Made by a program: the position numbers and the translations under genes. A DNA stretch of 64,000 nt from Monocercomonoides exilis (lineage: Eukaryota > Preaxostyla > Oxymonadida > Polymastigidae). This document shows positions 45,442-57,262 of this stretch, one piece after another. The stretch covers positions 621,001-685,000 of the forward strand of contig LSRY02000038.1 of the NCBI GenBank assembly GCA_001643675.2, in the 5' to 3' direction. The notes under the pieces are model-generated. The model did no database searches. It was not told the origin of the DNA and saw only the letters and a list, made by a program, of their open reading frames with translations. Each line of letters begins with the position of its first letter. Position 1 is the first letter of the stretch.

Positions 45442-47857
45442 AGAAATAAGAGGAGGAGGAGAAGAGGAAGGCGAAGAAGAATTAGCTGAAGTGACAGATT
45501 GATTGTCAGCTTGATGAGAAAGAGAGGCATTTGACAAGGAAGAAGTGGAAAGAGGAAGAGAAGCAGTATTATTCATAGGCATATTCGAAGGGCTCATATT
45601 TGCCAGAGGAAAAGGCAAAGAAGAAGAAGAGGAGGAAGAGGAAGAAGAAAGAGAAGAAGAAGGATTAGGAAAAGTTTGCATGATGTTTGGATATTGTGGA
45701 GTTAAATGAGGAGGAAGGGAGGAAGAGGGAGAAGAAGAAGAAGAAGAGGGAGAAGGCGAAGAAGGAGATGAATGAGATGGGGAAGAATGCGAAGAAGGAG
45801 AAGGAGAAGGAGAATTCGAAGAAATCGACGAAGGAGAAAAAGAGGAGGAAGAGGAGGAGGAAGAAGGAGAAGAAGAAGAAGTCATCAACCCTTGCGAAAG
45901 CATGGATTGCAACTGATTCTGCTGCATTTGTTGAGTTTGCAATTGTTGTTGTTGCTGCTGCTGTTGTTGTTGGCGTAGCAATTGCATGTTTTGGAGGTAG
46001 TTTTGAATCTGAAGGAGCACATTTTGCTGCTGCGGCTGCGACAAAGACCAGAAATTGGGGCAGAACAAGGTGACATTTTGAGAGGTGATGGAGGTGATGG
46101 AGGAGAGAGAAGAAGGAGAAGAAGAAGGAGAAGGAAGAGAAGGAGAAGAGGAAGGAAGGGAAGAAGAGAAGGAAGAGAAGGAAGTGGAAGGTGAAGAGGA
46201 AGGGGAAGAAGTTGGATTGGGAAGAGGAAAAGAAGGAGGTTGCTGAGAGGAAAGAGAAGGAAGAGGAAAAGAGGAGATGTTGGAAAGAGGAGAAGGAGAA
46301 GAGATTTTTGGAGGAGGTGGTGGAGGAAGTGAAGAAGAAGAGGAAGAGGAGGAGGAAGAGGAAGAGGAAGAAGAAGGAAATATATTTTCATTGGGTTGAT
46401 TTGTTGATTGTGTCTTTGATAATTTCTGCTTTTTCGTTTTTTCTATTTCTGTTGGTTTGTGAAGACCATATTTATCTTCCCCTTCTTCTCTTTCATCTTC
46501 GTCTTCATCCTCACCCTCATTTTTTTCATCTTCCTCTTCTTCATAATCATTTTTCTTCTTTATCTTCTTCTCTTTCTTCCCCCCTTTCTCTTTCTCTTTC
46601 TCTTTCTCTCTCTTCATATTGCTCTTCAGCTTCTCCACAAACGACATCAGCCCGTTCGCCTTTGTAAACAAGTCAAAATCGTCTGAATTTGACAGAAATG
46701 ACAGACATTCTTCCAAAGGCGCGACTTCCTCAGCAGTCGGCCTCTGCTTCAGCGCAAACGACACCACATCCAAAAGCATAAGCTTCTCTCTCGCAGTGAC
46801 GTGGGTGACGATCGCATTGATTTCACTCGAAAGTTTCGCGTCAACAACTTCATTTGACGGATCAGTCGAGGAATAATTGGATTTAGCTCCAGTTTCGTGA
46901 CTTTCTTTGCTTGTTTCTCCATATTCCAAGGGTTTTTCTCTCATTTGCAGCAGATAGCATAGTTTCTTTATGAAGGGCAGTTGCATTATTTCTCCTGCTA
47001 TTGATTTGAGGGAAGAAGATGATGATTGTGAAATGTCAACAAATTTGGATTCTTCTGCTGAAAAAGTTGGCAAAAAAACTGAAAGTGCAATTATTGCTGG
47101 CATTGTTGATTGTGTAAATGGTCCCTATTTGTTTTGCATTTGTGAAATTGTTTGCAAAATAACCAAAAATAATTAACAGGAAATGAGTTGAATAGAAAGA
47201 AATATATAAAATTATTGAGAAATAATCCTTTAAAGGCACACAGATATTGCTGAAATAAGTGAAATAGCTAATATCCTATGGGTAACTGCTATGTTCTCAG
47301 CTCCAATTGTTGCAGTAATAAGTGCCATTAACTTTGTACATGCGATCTTTATTTGCATTTTGAAATGAAAACATTAATCATTGAGCACAATCAAAATTGG
47401 ATGAATGAATCACACTCTTAATTCATCACTTTCATTTGATTTGACCAAATCAGTAAGTACAGATAATATACCAGATTCAATGAGTGAAGTTACATTTACA
47501 GTTTCTAAAATAAATAAAATATTCAATGAACGATAAAAAACAATAAATTCAATAAAACGAATGAGGTAATTAACCTTCAATCAGCATAATTGATAGACGA
47601 TTTACTATGGATGATTTTTTTGCTGATGGTAAAGTTTTAAGTTGATTGACATATTCAATAAACATTGACCTCTGTTCCAACAAGGACTGATTCATTTATT
47701 TGGGAAACAAAAATAAAAGTGCATTTTATCGAGACAAAGCAATTCAAATTACATGTGTAAAGTTTATATTAAACAAAGAAATGGTTTTTTAAAATTTCAA
47801 TTTCAGTAAATAATTGAGACACACTGTTTTTTCTTTAAGTTGTTCTGCAGCTGACAT
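43322..47857 (-). CDS. helical-repeat, Ser-rich and SPRY-like domain protein, nine exons
   Basis: Exons in transcript order: 47857-47825, 47686-47575, 47504-47416, 47346-47242, 47124-45096, 44721-44530, 44253-44166, 43848-43674, 43432-43322. All eight junctions keep frame and total 2934 nt (977 aa). The first ~200 residues are helical (MSAAEQLKEKT, FIEYVNQLKTLPSAKKSSIV, IACTKLMALITATIGAENIA, LMLLDVVSFALKQRPTAEEV), resembling ARM/HEAT repeats. An acidic/basic charged stretch, a Ser/Pro low-complexity region of about 400 residues with a Gln run follow. The C-terminal ~190 residues look SPRY-like: MHREITFSVMNSSIATVSGW, ISSGVWKATIKFYRGDYYA, IGIVRSDFKIPFPYWPGNDK, SIGYFAKDGLLFHDGTWKAG, IRTCHFFLQDSQQRLFYKNI. 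SPRY domains bind protein partners. Divergent neighbour 134 bp away. Confidence 0.8.
44725..44825 (+). repeat. (AAAGAAAG)n microsatellite in an intron of the SPRY gene
   Basis: About 60 bp of GAAAAAGAAA units followed by AG repeats, inside the intron between exons ending 45096 and starting 44721. It lies at the acceptor side, where the minus strand provides a long polypyrimidine tract right before CAG. Confidence 0.85.
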
Positions 47858-47991
47858 TATAAAATGTGAATTTTCTTTTATGTTGTTGAATTAACTTTTG
47901 TCAAAAAGTCTTTAACGACTTTTTCTTGATTTTTGATCAAATGTAACCACAATATATCATTTTGAGATCAGGATAGAAAATTTTTTTATAA
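47858..47991. promoter_or_regulatory. 134-bp bidirectional promoter region
   Basis: Lies between the ATG of the SPRY gene (minus, 47857) and the ATG of the LRR gene (plus, 47992). It contains an inverted repeat AAAAAGTC-6-GACTTTTT (47903-47910 and 47917-47924), extendable to TCAAAAAGTC against GACTTTTT.TTGA, and AT-rich flanks with TATAA near both start codons. The short distance implies shared control or short 5' leaders. The regulatory role of the palindrome is inference. Confidence 0.5.
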
Positions 47992-50900
47992 ATGGACGAG
48001 TTTGGGTCTCAGTCGCTGAACGAGGTTTGAATTGCTGCATGCCATTTTAAAAATATGTAATTTAAATCGAATTATTATGATTGAAAACATGTACTATCAG
48101 AAATTGGACCAAACAAATCCTCCTTTATATTCATATTTAACCTCTTGCACTCATACTGGGACAAAACCTGTTATTGAGTTTGTTGTAGCACTACAAGATC
48201 AGCTTTCACTGAGATGTAACTTGTGCAACAGGAAAGTGCATTTGGTTAGAAAATAAAAATTTTTAAAAATTTTAGTTTTGATTCTATTAATAAATAAACA
48301 AATAACTATTTTTAATACAGAACAATGACGATGCGTATTGCATATCTGAAGCCCTTGCAAATGGTTCATCAATTCACTCTATAGATTTATCTGGAAATGA
48401 TATTTCAACTGATGGATTTTTGTCATTGTTGTCCTGGATTCCATCAGAGGAGCAGGTTCCGCAAAACTATAGTTTTTGCTTTGATGCAAATCCACTTGGC
48501 ATGGATTCCATGAAATCTCTTGAAGGAATTCAACCATCTTCAAACCTTGCAATAAATTTTATAAGCGTGTTATCTCTCCGTTCTACGCAAATTGGAGACG
48601 ACGGCCTAACAGCTTTATCTCAAAACATCCATTTGTTTTCCTCTCTTCGCTCCTTGGATCTTTCATCCAATTCGATAACATCAGCCGGAGTGCAGCAAAT
48701 GTGCTATGCTTTGCTGTCAAAATCCCAATCAGATCAAAATCGCACTTTCGATGGAAAAGACCAAGGAGAACCTCTGCTTCCACTTCAGTCTCTGAATCTG
48801 AGCCAGAACGAGATCGACGACGGCGGTGCGGCGTCGCTGGGGCAGCTGCTGAAATGGATGAAAGAGCCATTTCTTCTTCATTCATCGTCTGCTTCTGTGG
48901 TTTTAAATAGACCTCGTGCTGTTTGTGAGCTTAGGGCGCTTGTTTTGGATGGGAATCTGATTGGGAGCGGAGGGTGTGTGGCGATTGCAGAGGCGATTAG
49001 AAGTGAATGGAGAGGAGGAAAGGAAGGAAGAGGAGAAGGAGGAAGAGGAGAAAGAGAAGGAAGAGAAAAAGACGACGAAGATAATGAGGAAGAGGAAGAA
49101 GAAGGTATGCGAGGAAGAGAAAGAGAAGAAATTGGATATTCATCATCATCATCATCATCTTCTTCTTCTTCTCCTTTAAATGGCTTGTTTGTTAGCACAC
49201 TTCATCGTCTTTCTCTGAACAACAATCGAATTGGCGATGAAGGCATAGCTTCTCTTGTGAATCTTTTCACCCAACCAGCAAAGGAAAATTTGACAGATTT
49301 TGCAACAAATTCTTCTCCTTCTCCTTCTCCTTCTTCTCCTTCTGTTTATTCATCATCATCTTCTTCTTCTTCTACAGCATCTTCTTCCTCTCCCTTTTCA
49401 TTTGCATCTTTCCCTTCTTCTCCTTCTGCTCTTCCGTTTCTTTCTTCTCCATTAGCTTCCCCTATTAATCCATTAACATCTTCTTCTTCCTCTTCCTCTT
49501 CCTCATCCTCTTCATTCATTTATTGCCCTCTTCGTCATCTCCACATTTCATACAATCCATTCTCTCCTAATCTTCTTGCCTCTCTTCTTTTTGCTTGCTC
49601 TTCTCTTCCTTCTTCCTCTTCAACATTATCATCATCATCACCAAAATCATCATCTTCTTCTTCCTCTTCCTTTTCCTCTTCTTATTCTTATTCTTCTTCT
49701 TCTTCTTCTTCTCTTCTCCTTCCTCCTCTCCGCTGTCTCTGCTGTCGTGGTGTCCCTCTTCTTCCTTCTCTTTCCTCTCGCCAATCTTTGCAATCTCTTT
49801 CGAATTGCCCGTTTTTGCGCTGTTTGAGTGTGGATGTGGCAAATGAAGTGGTTGGGTGGAAAATGGATGAGATGATGAAGAGGAACACGAATATTGTGAG
49901 GTTGGAGTGTGGGATGATGGGGGAAGATGAGGGAGAAGGAGAAGGAGGAGAAGGAGAAGGAAGAGGAGAAGGAAGAGGAAGAAATTCTTCTTTATTTGCT
50001 GAAGTTTCATCATCATTGCCTTCTTTTTCTTCTTTAACAATAAGATCTTCATATAACTCTCCTAAGCCTCCAATGCTGACATCAACAAGAATTCCTCGAT
50101 TGTCAAGTATTTCTGGTTCAATTCCTTCTTCTTCTTCTTCTTCTTCTTCTTCTTCTTCTTCTTCTTCTTCTTCTTTCAATTCAACATTATCTTCTCGAAA
50201 TTCTATAAGTTCTTTGGGCACAACTTCATTTACTTCCTCTTCTTCTTCCAAATCTCCAAAACCTGCTTATTCATCATTTCCATCATCATCATCTTCTTCT
50301 TCTTCTTCCTCTTCCTCTTCCTCTTCCTCTTCTTCCTCTTCCTCTTCTTCTCCTTTCTCCTTCCCTTCCTTAAACACAAACCTTCCTCTTCCTCTTTCTT
50401 CTTCTCTTCTTTCTTCATTGAAAGTCAACCGTTTTATCTACGCTGAGCAGAAAATGAAGCAAATTCAATGCAAATTGAAAGAAATGAAGGTGAAAAGAAA
50501 GAAAGAAGAGGAAAAAGAAGAGGAAGAAGAAATAGGGGTGATGAAGACGCCATTGAGGATGGGTATGAGAGAGAGAGAGAGAGAGAGAGGAAGAAGAAGG
50601 AGAGAAGAAGGAGAAATGAATGAAGAAGAAGAAGAATTTGAAAATAGAGAAGGAAGAGAAGGAAGAGAAGGAAGAGAAAGAGAAGAGGAAGGAGAAGAAG
50701 AACTTTTGTTTGCTCTTTCTGAAGATCCCTTTGGAATGGACGATGATGACTATATCTTTTGTGAGTCTGCATTTGCTATGCCTTCTATTAATCCTTCATC
50801 ATCATCATCATCTTCTTCTTCTTCTTCTTCTCTTCTCCTCTCTCCTTATTTCTCCTTTGCGGATGATTGTTCTCTTGATGATTTTCATTGCCCTGGACGA

Positions 50901-53900
50901 GTTTGGGCGGCGATGAAGGCGAAGGAAGATTGGATTCAAGTTGTTTGTGAGAAGGAAGAGGAAGATGAGATGATTTGGGAAGAGAAGATGGAAAAGATGA
51001 GGTTGGGGAGAAGAAGAGGAAGAGGAGGAGGAAATGAAGGAGGAGGGAAAGAAGGAGAAAAAGAGGGGAAAAGAGGAAAAGAAGTGAAAATTAATCAAAA
51101 ATTTGGGAATAAAACGGAAAAAACTGCAATTTCAAAGAAGAATTCTGATAGTTCTATACAATCTCGAATAAATAGATGGTTGGATGATGTAGTGGAGAGA
51201 GAGAAGGAAAATAACGGATTGAGAATTTTGTTGGGAACGATGATGGATAAGCTGAAATCTCTTGCAGATTCAATGGCTGAAGCGGGGAATGAGGCAAAAT
51301 TGAAGGAGAAACAAAGAAATTTGGAAAAATCTAGTTATAATAACAGTAACACAATAAGAACTCTTAACACTTCTTCTCCTAAACTTCCGATAGAACCATC
51401 GAATCTTTCAATTTTATCTCAAAATTTACCTCTTTCTTCTCATTCCCGTGAGCTACTTCTTCACAATTCTCTTTCTCTTCTCTCTCAAAACTTATCCTGT
51501 CTCTCTCTTTCTCTCCAAAATGACATAAAAGACACACTTAGAGCAGTTCAGCAAAGAGATTCGCGTTTTCTTCTATCTGTTTGCGATTCTTTGTTTTCCC
51601 CAGTGTTGGAAGGGATTAAAGAGGACGTTAAAGAAATTAGCAAGGAAAGTGTGGAAGAAGCAGTGAAAAGGGGAATTGAAAGGGAAATGAATGCAGAAGA
51701 AGAGAAAGCGGTGGCAAAGATTGTGGAGCAGGTGTTGCCTGTGATGGAGGAGAAAGTGGTGATGGGGATAGAAAATAGGGTGGTGGAGATGTTATTGGAG
51801 GATGAAGATGAGGAAGAAGAGGGAGAAGAAGGAGAGGAAGGAGAGGAAGGAGAGGAAGAAGGAGAAGAGGAAGTGGAAAGAGAAGGAGAAGGAGAAGATT
51901 TATTTGAATCAACTAAAAAACCAAAAAGAACATCAAATAAACGAAAAACAGAGAAGAAGAAGAAGAAGAAAGCCCAAAAATTGCTTAGAAATGCATCAAG
52001 AGCAGTTGATTCCTATCAAGAGCAGCAGAAGAAGATGTTATTTAAGCAGTACGAAACACAGCCACTTCCACCGATGCTTAAAGAGGCGGTAGAGAACGCA
52101 TGTCAGGTTGTGCTGATGAAGTCGTTGGCGTTGGAGAAGGTGAGAGGAGGAGGAAGAGAAGAAGAAGAAAGGGAAGAGAAAGGAAGAGGGAGAAGAAAGG
52201 AAGAAGAAGAGGAGGAGGAGGAGGAAAGAGAAGAAGAAAGAGAAGAAGAGGAAAGAGAAGAAGGGGAAGAAGAAACGAATAAAATAGAAGATTTGCCGAA
52301 GCCTGTGGAATATACAAGATATGCTGACAAAGCATATAATGATGAGTTTGCAGAGGAAGAAGAAAGATGTTTGCCTTTGGGAATGACAAGAGAAGGAGAA
52401 GGAGAAGAAGATGATGAAAGAGAAAGAGAAAGAATTAATTCTTCTTCTTCTTCTTCTTCTTTACCATCGTCATCCCAATCATCTCAAATGAGTGCCGATC
52501 TTCTCAAAATGCTGGAAGAAACAGCAACTTTTGCTCATTCCTCGCCAATTTCCAGTCCTCAAACAAAGAAGTCGTTCAATTCTAATGCGATTCAGGTGGA
52601 ATTGGAAAAATTTGATTCGGTTGAGGAGGAAGAGAAGGAGAAGAAGACAATGATGAAAAGGAATAGGGAAGAAGAAGAAGAAGAAGAAGAAGATAGAGAA
52701 GAGGGAGGGGAAAGAGAAGAGGAAATGAAAGCGTACAAAAGAAATGCAGTGGAGAAAGGAGAAACATCATCAAAACCACCAAAATCTTCTAATTTGAACA
52801 CACAAAAGAAACAAAATGATACGAAACTTTCAAAGAAAAACAAACAAAACATCAAAAATAACAAGCAAAAATCCGAAAAATCCGAAAATTCATTTATTTT
52901 TGGTTCCTCTCCCGTTTCAATGGCTTTGAAGGAGTTTGTTTCCGCTGTTGTAGCAGAGCAATTGCAATCGATGAAGAAAGAAATGGCAAAAGAAGTTATT
53001 TCTGAATTGATTTCTTCAAAGGAGTTGTTGAATTCTCTTTCTGAGCTGCTAAAACCGATGATTTTACCTCCCCCTCCTTCGAAACAGGAAATTTTGAGGA
53101 AGAAAGAGGAAGAAATGAGGAAGAAGAAAGAAGAGGAAGAAGCGAAAGAACAGAAAAGAATCAGGAAATTGAAAGAAAAAGAGACAAAATTAGAGAAAGA
53201 GAGAGAAGAAAAAGCTGAAGAAAGAGAATTAGTTCTAAGACAATTGAGAGTTGAGGTTATGAGGGTGATGGAAGAGGAGAAAGAGGAAACAAGAAGAATT
53301 GTCAATGAAAGTGTTCAGGAGGAAGCTAAAAGAGCAAAAGATGAAGAAGAAATGATGAGGAAGAAGATGAAGGAGTTGGAAGATATGGGGAAGGAGAACA
53401 AGAGGAAATGGGAAGATAATCAATTGTTGGGAGATGTGAAGACGAAGACGATGGAAGAAGAGATTGCGGAGTTGCAGAGGGAGATGAGGAAGATAAAGGA
53501 GATGCTGGGGGTGGGAGAAGGAGAAGAAGGAGAAGAAGGGGAAGAAAGAAAAAGAGAAAGAGGAGAAGGAAAAGATAGAGAAGGAAGAAGAGAAGGAAGA
53601 GAAGGAGAAATTGCAGAGCCATTGATTATGAATGAGAAACCTTCAAATATTTCATCGCCATCTTCTTCTTCTTCTTCTTCTTCTTCCTCTCCTCTCTCTT
53701 CTTCCTCAAATGCCAATGCAACCTCTCAATCAATTGGATATGGAGAAAGCGATATTTCTCCACCAACTGCCTTAAATGCTAGTTTTGAATCACGTCCTTC
53801 TGTTTCTTCTTCTTCTTTTCCTGCATCATCTTCAGCATCAACATCATCAAAGTTTCCTTCTTCTTCTTCTTCTCCAACTTCTCCTTCTCCTTTATCTTCT

Positions 53901-54798
53901 TCTTCTTCTTCCAGTTCACAATTGCCTTCTCGTCCTCTTTCGATCAACAATCGCTTTGAAGCATTGGAAGCACGCCAATTGAAATTGGAACAAGAATTGT
54001 ATGATTTCCCTTTCTATCTGTTTCTTTTTCTCTTTTACTTTGTTTCTGTAATATCTCTATTATTTAATCAATATGTAATATGTAATATGCATTTTTAATT
54101 TTTTGCTGTTTTTTTAATGAAAAAACAATGTGATATCAATCTGTGTTTATTTTCATCTTTAACAAATTTTTTATATTTAATTTCGTTTTATTTATTTTTT
54201 CATTCATTTTCTACATGCATTTCTTTTTGTGTTTCTTTTTGTGTTTCTTTTTATATTTCTTTTTAATTTTTATATTTTTAAACTTCTTTCAATGTTTATT
54301 CATTTATTATTTTATCCCAATGATTTCTTGATTTCTTTATTTTTCTTTCGTTATTTCAGAATGGAAGTGCAGTCAACCTCAGCCCAAACGCTGCAGATGA
54401 TGACGAAGAAGACGATGAAGGAGTTCCAGAAGAGCAAAAAAGAGATGACAGAAATAGAATCAAGAATGAATAGATTGGAGCAGACGGTGTGAATAAATCG
54501 AATATAATGTGGAATGGGAATTGTTGATAATTGTCTTATATATAAAATATTATTTATATTTTTGTGTAATTTTATTTATATTTAATTTTATTTTATTTTA
54601 TTTATTTATTTATATCATTTTGTCTAATGTTTTCTTGTAATTTTTGTTTCTTTTCACATATTAACTTCCTTTCTTTATGGAAATTGATTTTTCTTTTTCT
54701 TTCTTTCTTTCAAACAGTTCAAAGAAGATTTGGAAGCAACGATTATGGCAACTGAGCGAATTATGAGGACTCAGCCATCTCCTCCACAAAGAAGATAA
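47992..54798 (+). CDS. LRR and coiled-coil protein, 2020 aa, five exons
   Basis: Exons 47992-48024, 48101-48244, 48321-53998, 54360-54486 and 54718-54798 join in frame (6063 nt; donors GTTTGA, GTTAGA, GTATGA, GTGTGA). Residues ~60-400 contain ribonuclease-inhibitor/RanGAP-type leucine-rich repeats: SIHSIDLSGNDISTDGFLSL, LRSLDLSSNSITSAGVQQMC, LQSLNLSQNEIDDGGAASLG, LRALVLDGNLIGSGGCVAIA, LHRLSLNNNRIGDEGIASLV. The middle is low complexity with alternating poly-Ser and Glu/Arg-rich blocks. The last third (about 1560-2020) is coiled-coil-rich (KEKETKLEKEREEKAEEREL, VMRVMEEEKEETRRIVNESV), ending with SRMNRLEQT, DLEATIMATERIM and QRR. Likely a cytosolic or cytoskeletal scaffold, for example at the flagellar apparatus, by inference from LRR plus coiled coil. 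Numerous antisense ORFs are repeat shadows. Confidence 0.85.
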
Positions 54799-55350
54799 AA
54801 TTTTAAAAAGATTGAAGGGATAACGAAAAGAAGAAGATGACGATGATGAAGATAATGAAGATGAAGGGGAAGAGAAAGAAAGTAAAAAATAAATAAATAA
54901 ATAAAAATAGAACAACTTTAAAGTATATTTATGGAAATCAGTGAAGTATCTATTATTTTGGACGCATATATTTTTTACAATATTAACCAACAATTATGTG
55001 AAAGATAGATTTTTGTTTTTTTGAACTGTTTGTTTCAAGTCTTTTTCACATCAAAATCAACAATATGCAATTCACCAGAAAGATAACTTGATACATTTGT
55101 TGGAAGTTTTCTTGCTTCTTGAAAAGTATTTCGATAATTTTTCTTTTGTTCTTTCAAACAGTTTTCCTTTCCAACTCCTTTTCTTTTCTGTAATCTTTCT
55201 CTTTCTCTGTTTTTTTCAATCACAATTGGAATATTGATTTCTCATTCGGGGCTTTATCAGCATTTACAGATGATTTGATTTCTTGAACGATTTTGTGCGA
55301 ATAAACAAATTCATTACACAGGGTCACCTTTTTAATGGGATTTTTTTTTA
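54799..55350. other. interval with 3' flank and first copy of a direct repeat
   Basis: No gene seen. It contains GGTCACCTTTTTAATGGGA at 55322-55340, repeated directly at 56312-56330 on the far side of the palindromic element. Confidence 0.45.
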
Positions 55351-56303
55351 CTTATTGGTACTTTTTCAGTGTTTGCTCGCCAACAACCGAAAAGCGCTGA
55401 ATAGCTTTCAGCACTTTATAAATCCTTTTTAACCAGTTAAACTCTATTTATTAACTGTTTTCTTTTTTCTTTTTGTTTTTTACACATCGAGAAATTTCGA
55501 TTTTTTGCAATATTTAATAGGACTTTTTCTAGCCAACTGGGAATCGCTCAAGGAATTGGGGACATGCTTTGAATAGCATTTGCTTCGATCTATTAATCGT
55601 TAAATTCTTTTATTTGGCAATTTCTTTTTTCTTGATTTTTTCACATTTCAAATTTTCATTAACATGCTAACATTAAACTGATTATTTCTTTGTTAATATA
55701 ATGAAATGTTCAAAATAAAAATATGACATGATAAACAAATGCTTTAATAATGATGTGTTGTAAAAAATAAAACATTGCTTTTTTCTATTTGTTTCGAACA
55801 AATCAAAATAACAAAATTTAGATCACAGATCAAAAAAAGTCGGTTCCATTTGTCCGTTCGAAACAAATAGAAAAAAGCAATGTTTTATTTTAACAACATT
55901 TCATTATTAGAGTGTTTGTTCTTCTTGTCATATATTTATTTTTTGCATTTCATCATTTTTACAAAATAATAATCAATTTTGTGTTTGTGTGTTGATGAAA
56001 ATTTGAAATGTGAAAAAATCAAGAAAAAAGAAATTGCCAAATAAAAGAATTTAACGATTAATAGATCGAAGCAAATGCTATTCAAAGCATGTCCCCAATT
56101 CCTTGAGCGATTCCCAGTTGGCTAGAAAAAGTCCTATTAAATATTGCAAAAAATCGAAATTTCTCGATGTGTAAAAAACAAAAAGAAAAAAGAAAACAGT
56201 TAATAAATAGAGTTTAACTGGTTAAAAAGGATTTATAAAGTGCTGAAAGCTATTCAGCGCTTTTCGGTTGTTGGCGAGCAAACACTGAAAAAGTACCAAT
56301 AAG
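55351..56303. mobile_element. foldback element, ~450-bp arms, flanked by direct repeats
   Basis: The outer arms 55351-55663 and 55991-56303 (313 bp each, starting CTTATTGGTACTTTTTCAGT) are near-perfect reverse complements. The inner parts (to about 55800 and from about 55850) continue the symmetry with more mismatches around a ~50-bp centre. No coding content. GGTCACCTTTTTAATGGGA occurs directly repeated 10 bp outside the left end and 8 bp outside the right end. A relic of the same end lies near 31.4 kb. Confidence 0.85.
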
Positions 56304-56910
56304 AAAAACAAGGTCACCTTTTTAATGGGACTTTATGTTATTATTGGACATAACTGTCAACTATTGTCATTCCTGTTAGTTTTATCTATTTATGATCGAG
56401 ATAATTTTCTGTTCAGAATTCTCAAAGAAACATTAACATGATTGGGAACAGATATGCATAGATTTCAACAGAATAAAGTTATGATAAATCACTTATCGTT
56501 GGAAAATTTTAACTTTTTTTGCATTCCTTAGATAAAAGCAGTTTTCCACACTTTTGAAGAAATACTATTGCATAATGTTTGCAGCGAATGTTTCAATTTT
56601 TTTTTCTATATCAAAATACTGATGAGTATTACCATAACATTTATAAGAACATTTTCTGTTTTCTTTTTTCTATAGAAAAAGCAAAAAAATTGTTGAAGAT
56701 GATTTCAGGCATTTGTTTCTTTTTAAAAATTTGAATATTCTCTGGATTATATTTGAAACTTTTCTTGTTGAATAACATTTTATGAATTATTTATTTCTTC
56801 ATTGTTATTGTTAATTGTGTATTGTAAAATGATTGTCAGACTCATTCAAACAAAAAACTTGACGGTATATGTGATGATTCATTTGCATTTGTATTTGACT
56901 TTTTTGAATA
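56304..56910. other. AT-rich interval before the split pseudogene
   Basis: Holds the second direct repeat (56312-56330) and no gene that I can support. Confidence 0.45.
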
Positions 56911-57262
56911 TATATGAAGATTTAGTTTTTGAACTTGAGCTTTGCAAAGCTGTTATGCAAATGCAGAAAATTGATAACATAAATAATTTATAGAAGAAAT
57001 GAATGAGCAAGATTTTTCCGATTCTTCTACAGACGGATTGATTGAAAAATTAGAAAAAATTAATAAAAAAAAGTAATTATCATTACAAAATTTTGTGATT
57101 TTATTGAAGCGCAAATGTTTTTGGAATGCATTGCGTAATTCTACTTATATATACCAAAATTTTACGTTTTAAAAGTTACTTTTGAAAATGATTTTAAACG
57201 GCAATAAGCCCAATAAAGGAATGGAAGAAAAAAAGTTGAATGATCTTCGTGAGTGTTATCTA

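Noticed and set aside
48878-53950. Many antisense ORFs with Ser/Leu/Glu-rich products
   Set aside because: They mirror the low-complexity coding of the LRR gene; none has start context, domain or splice partners.
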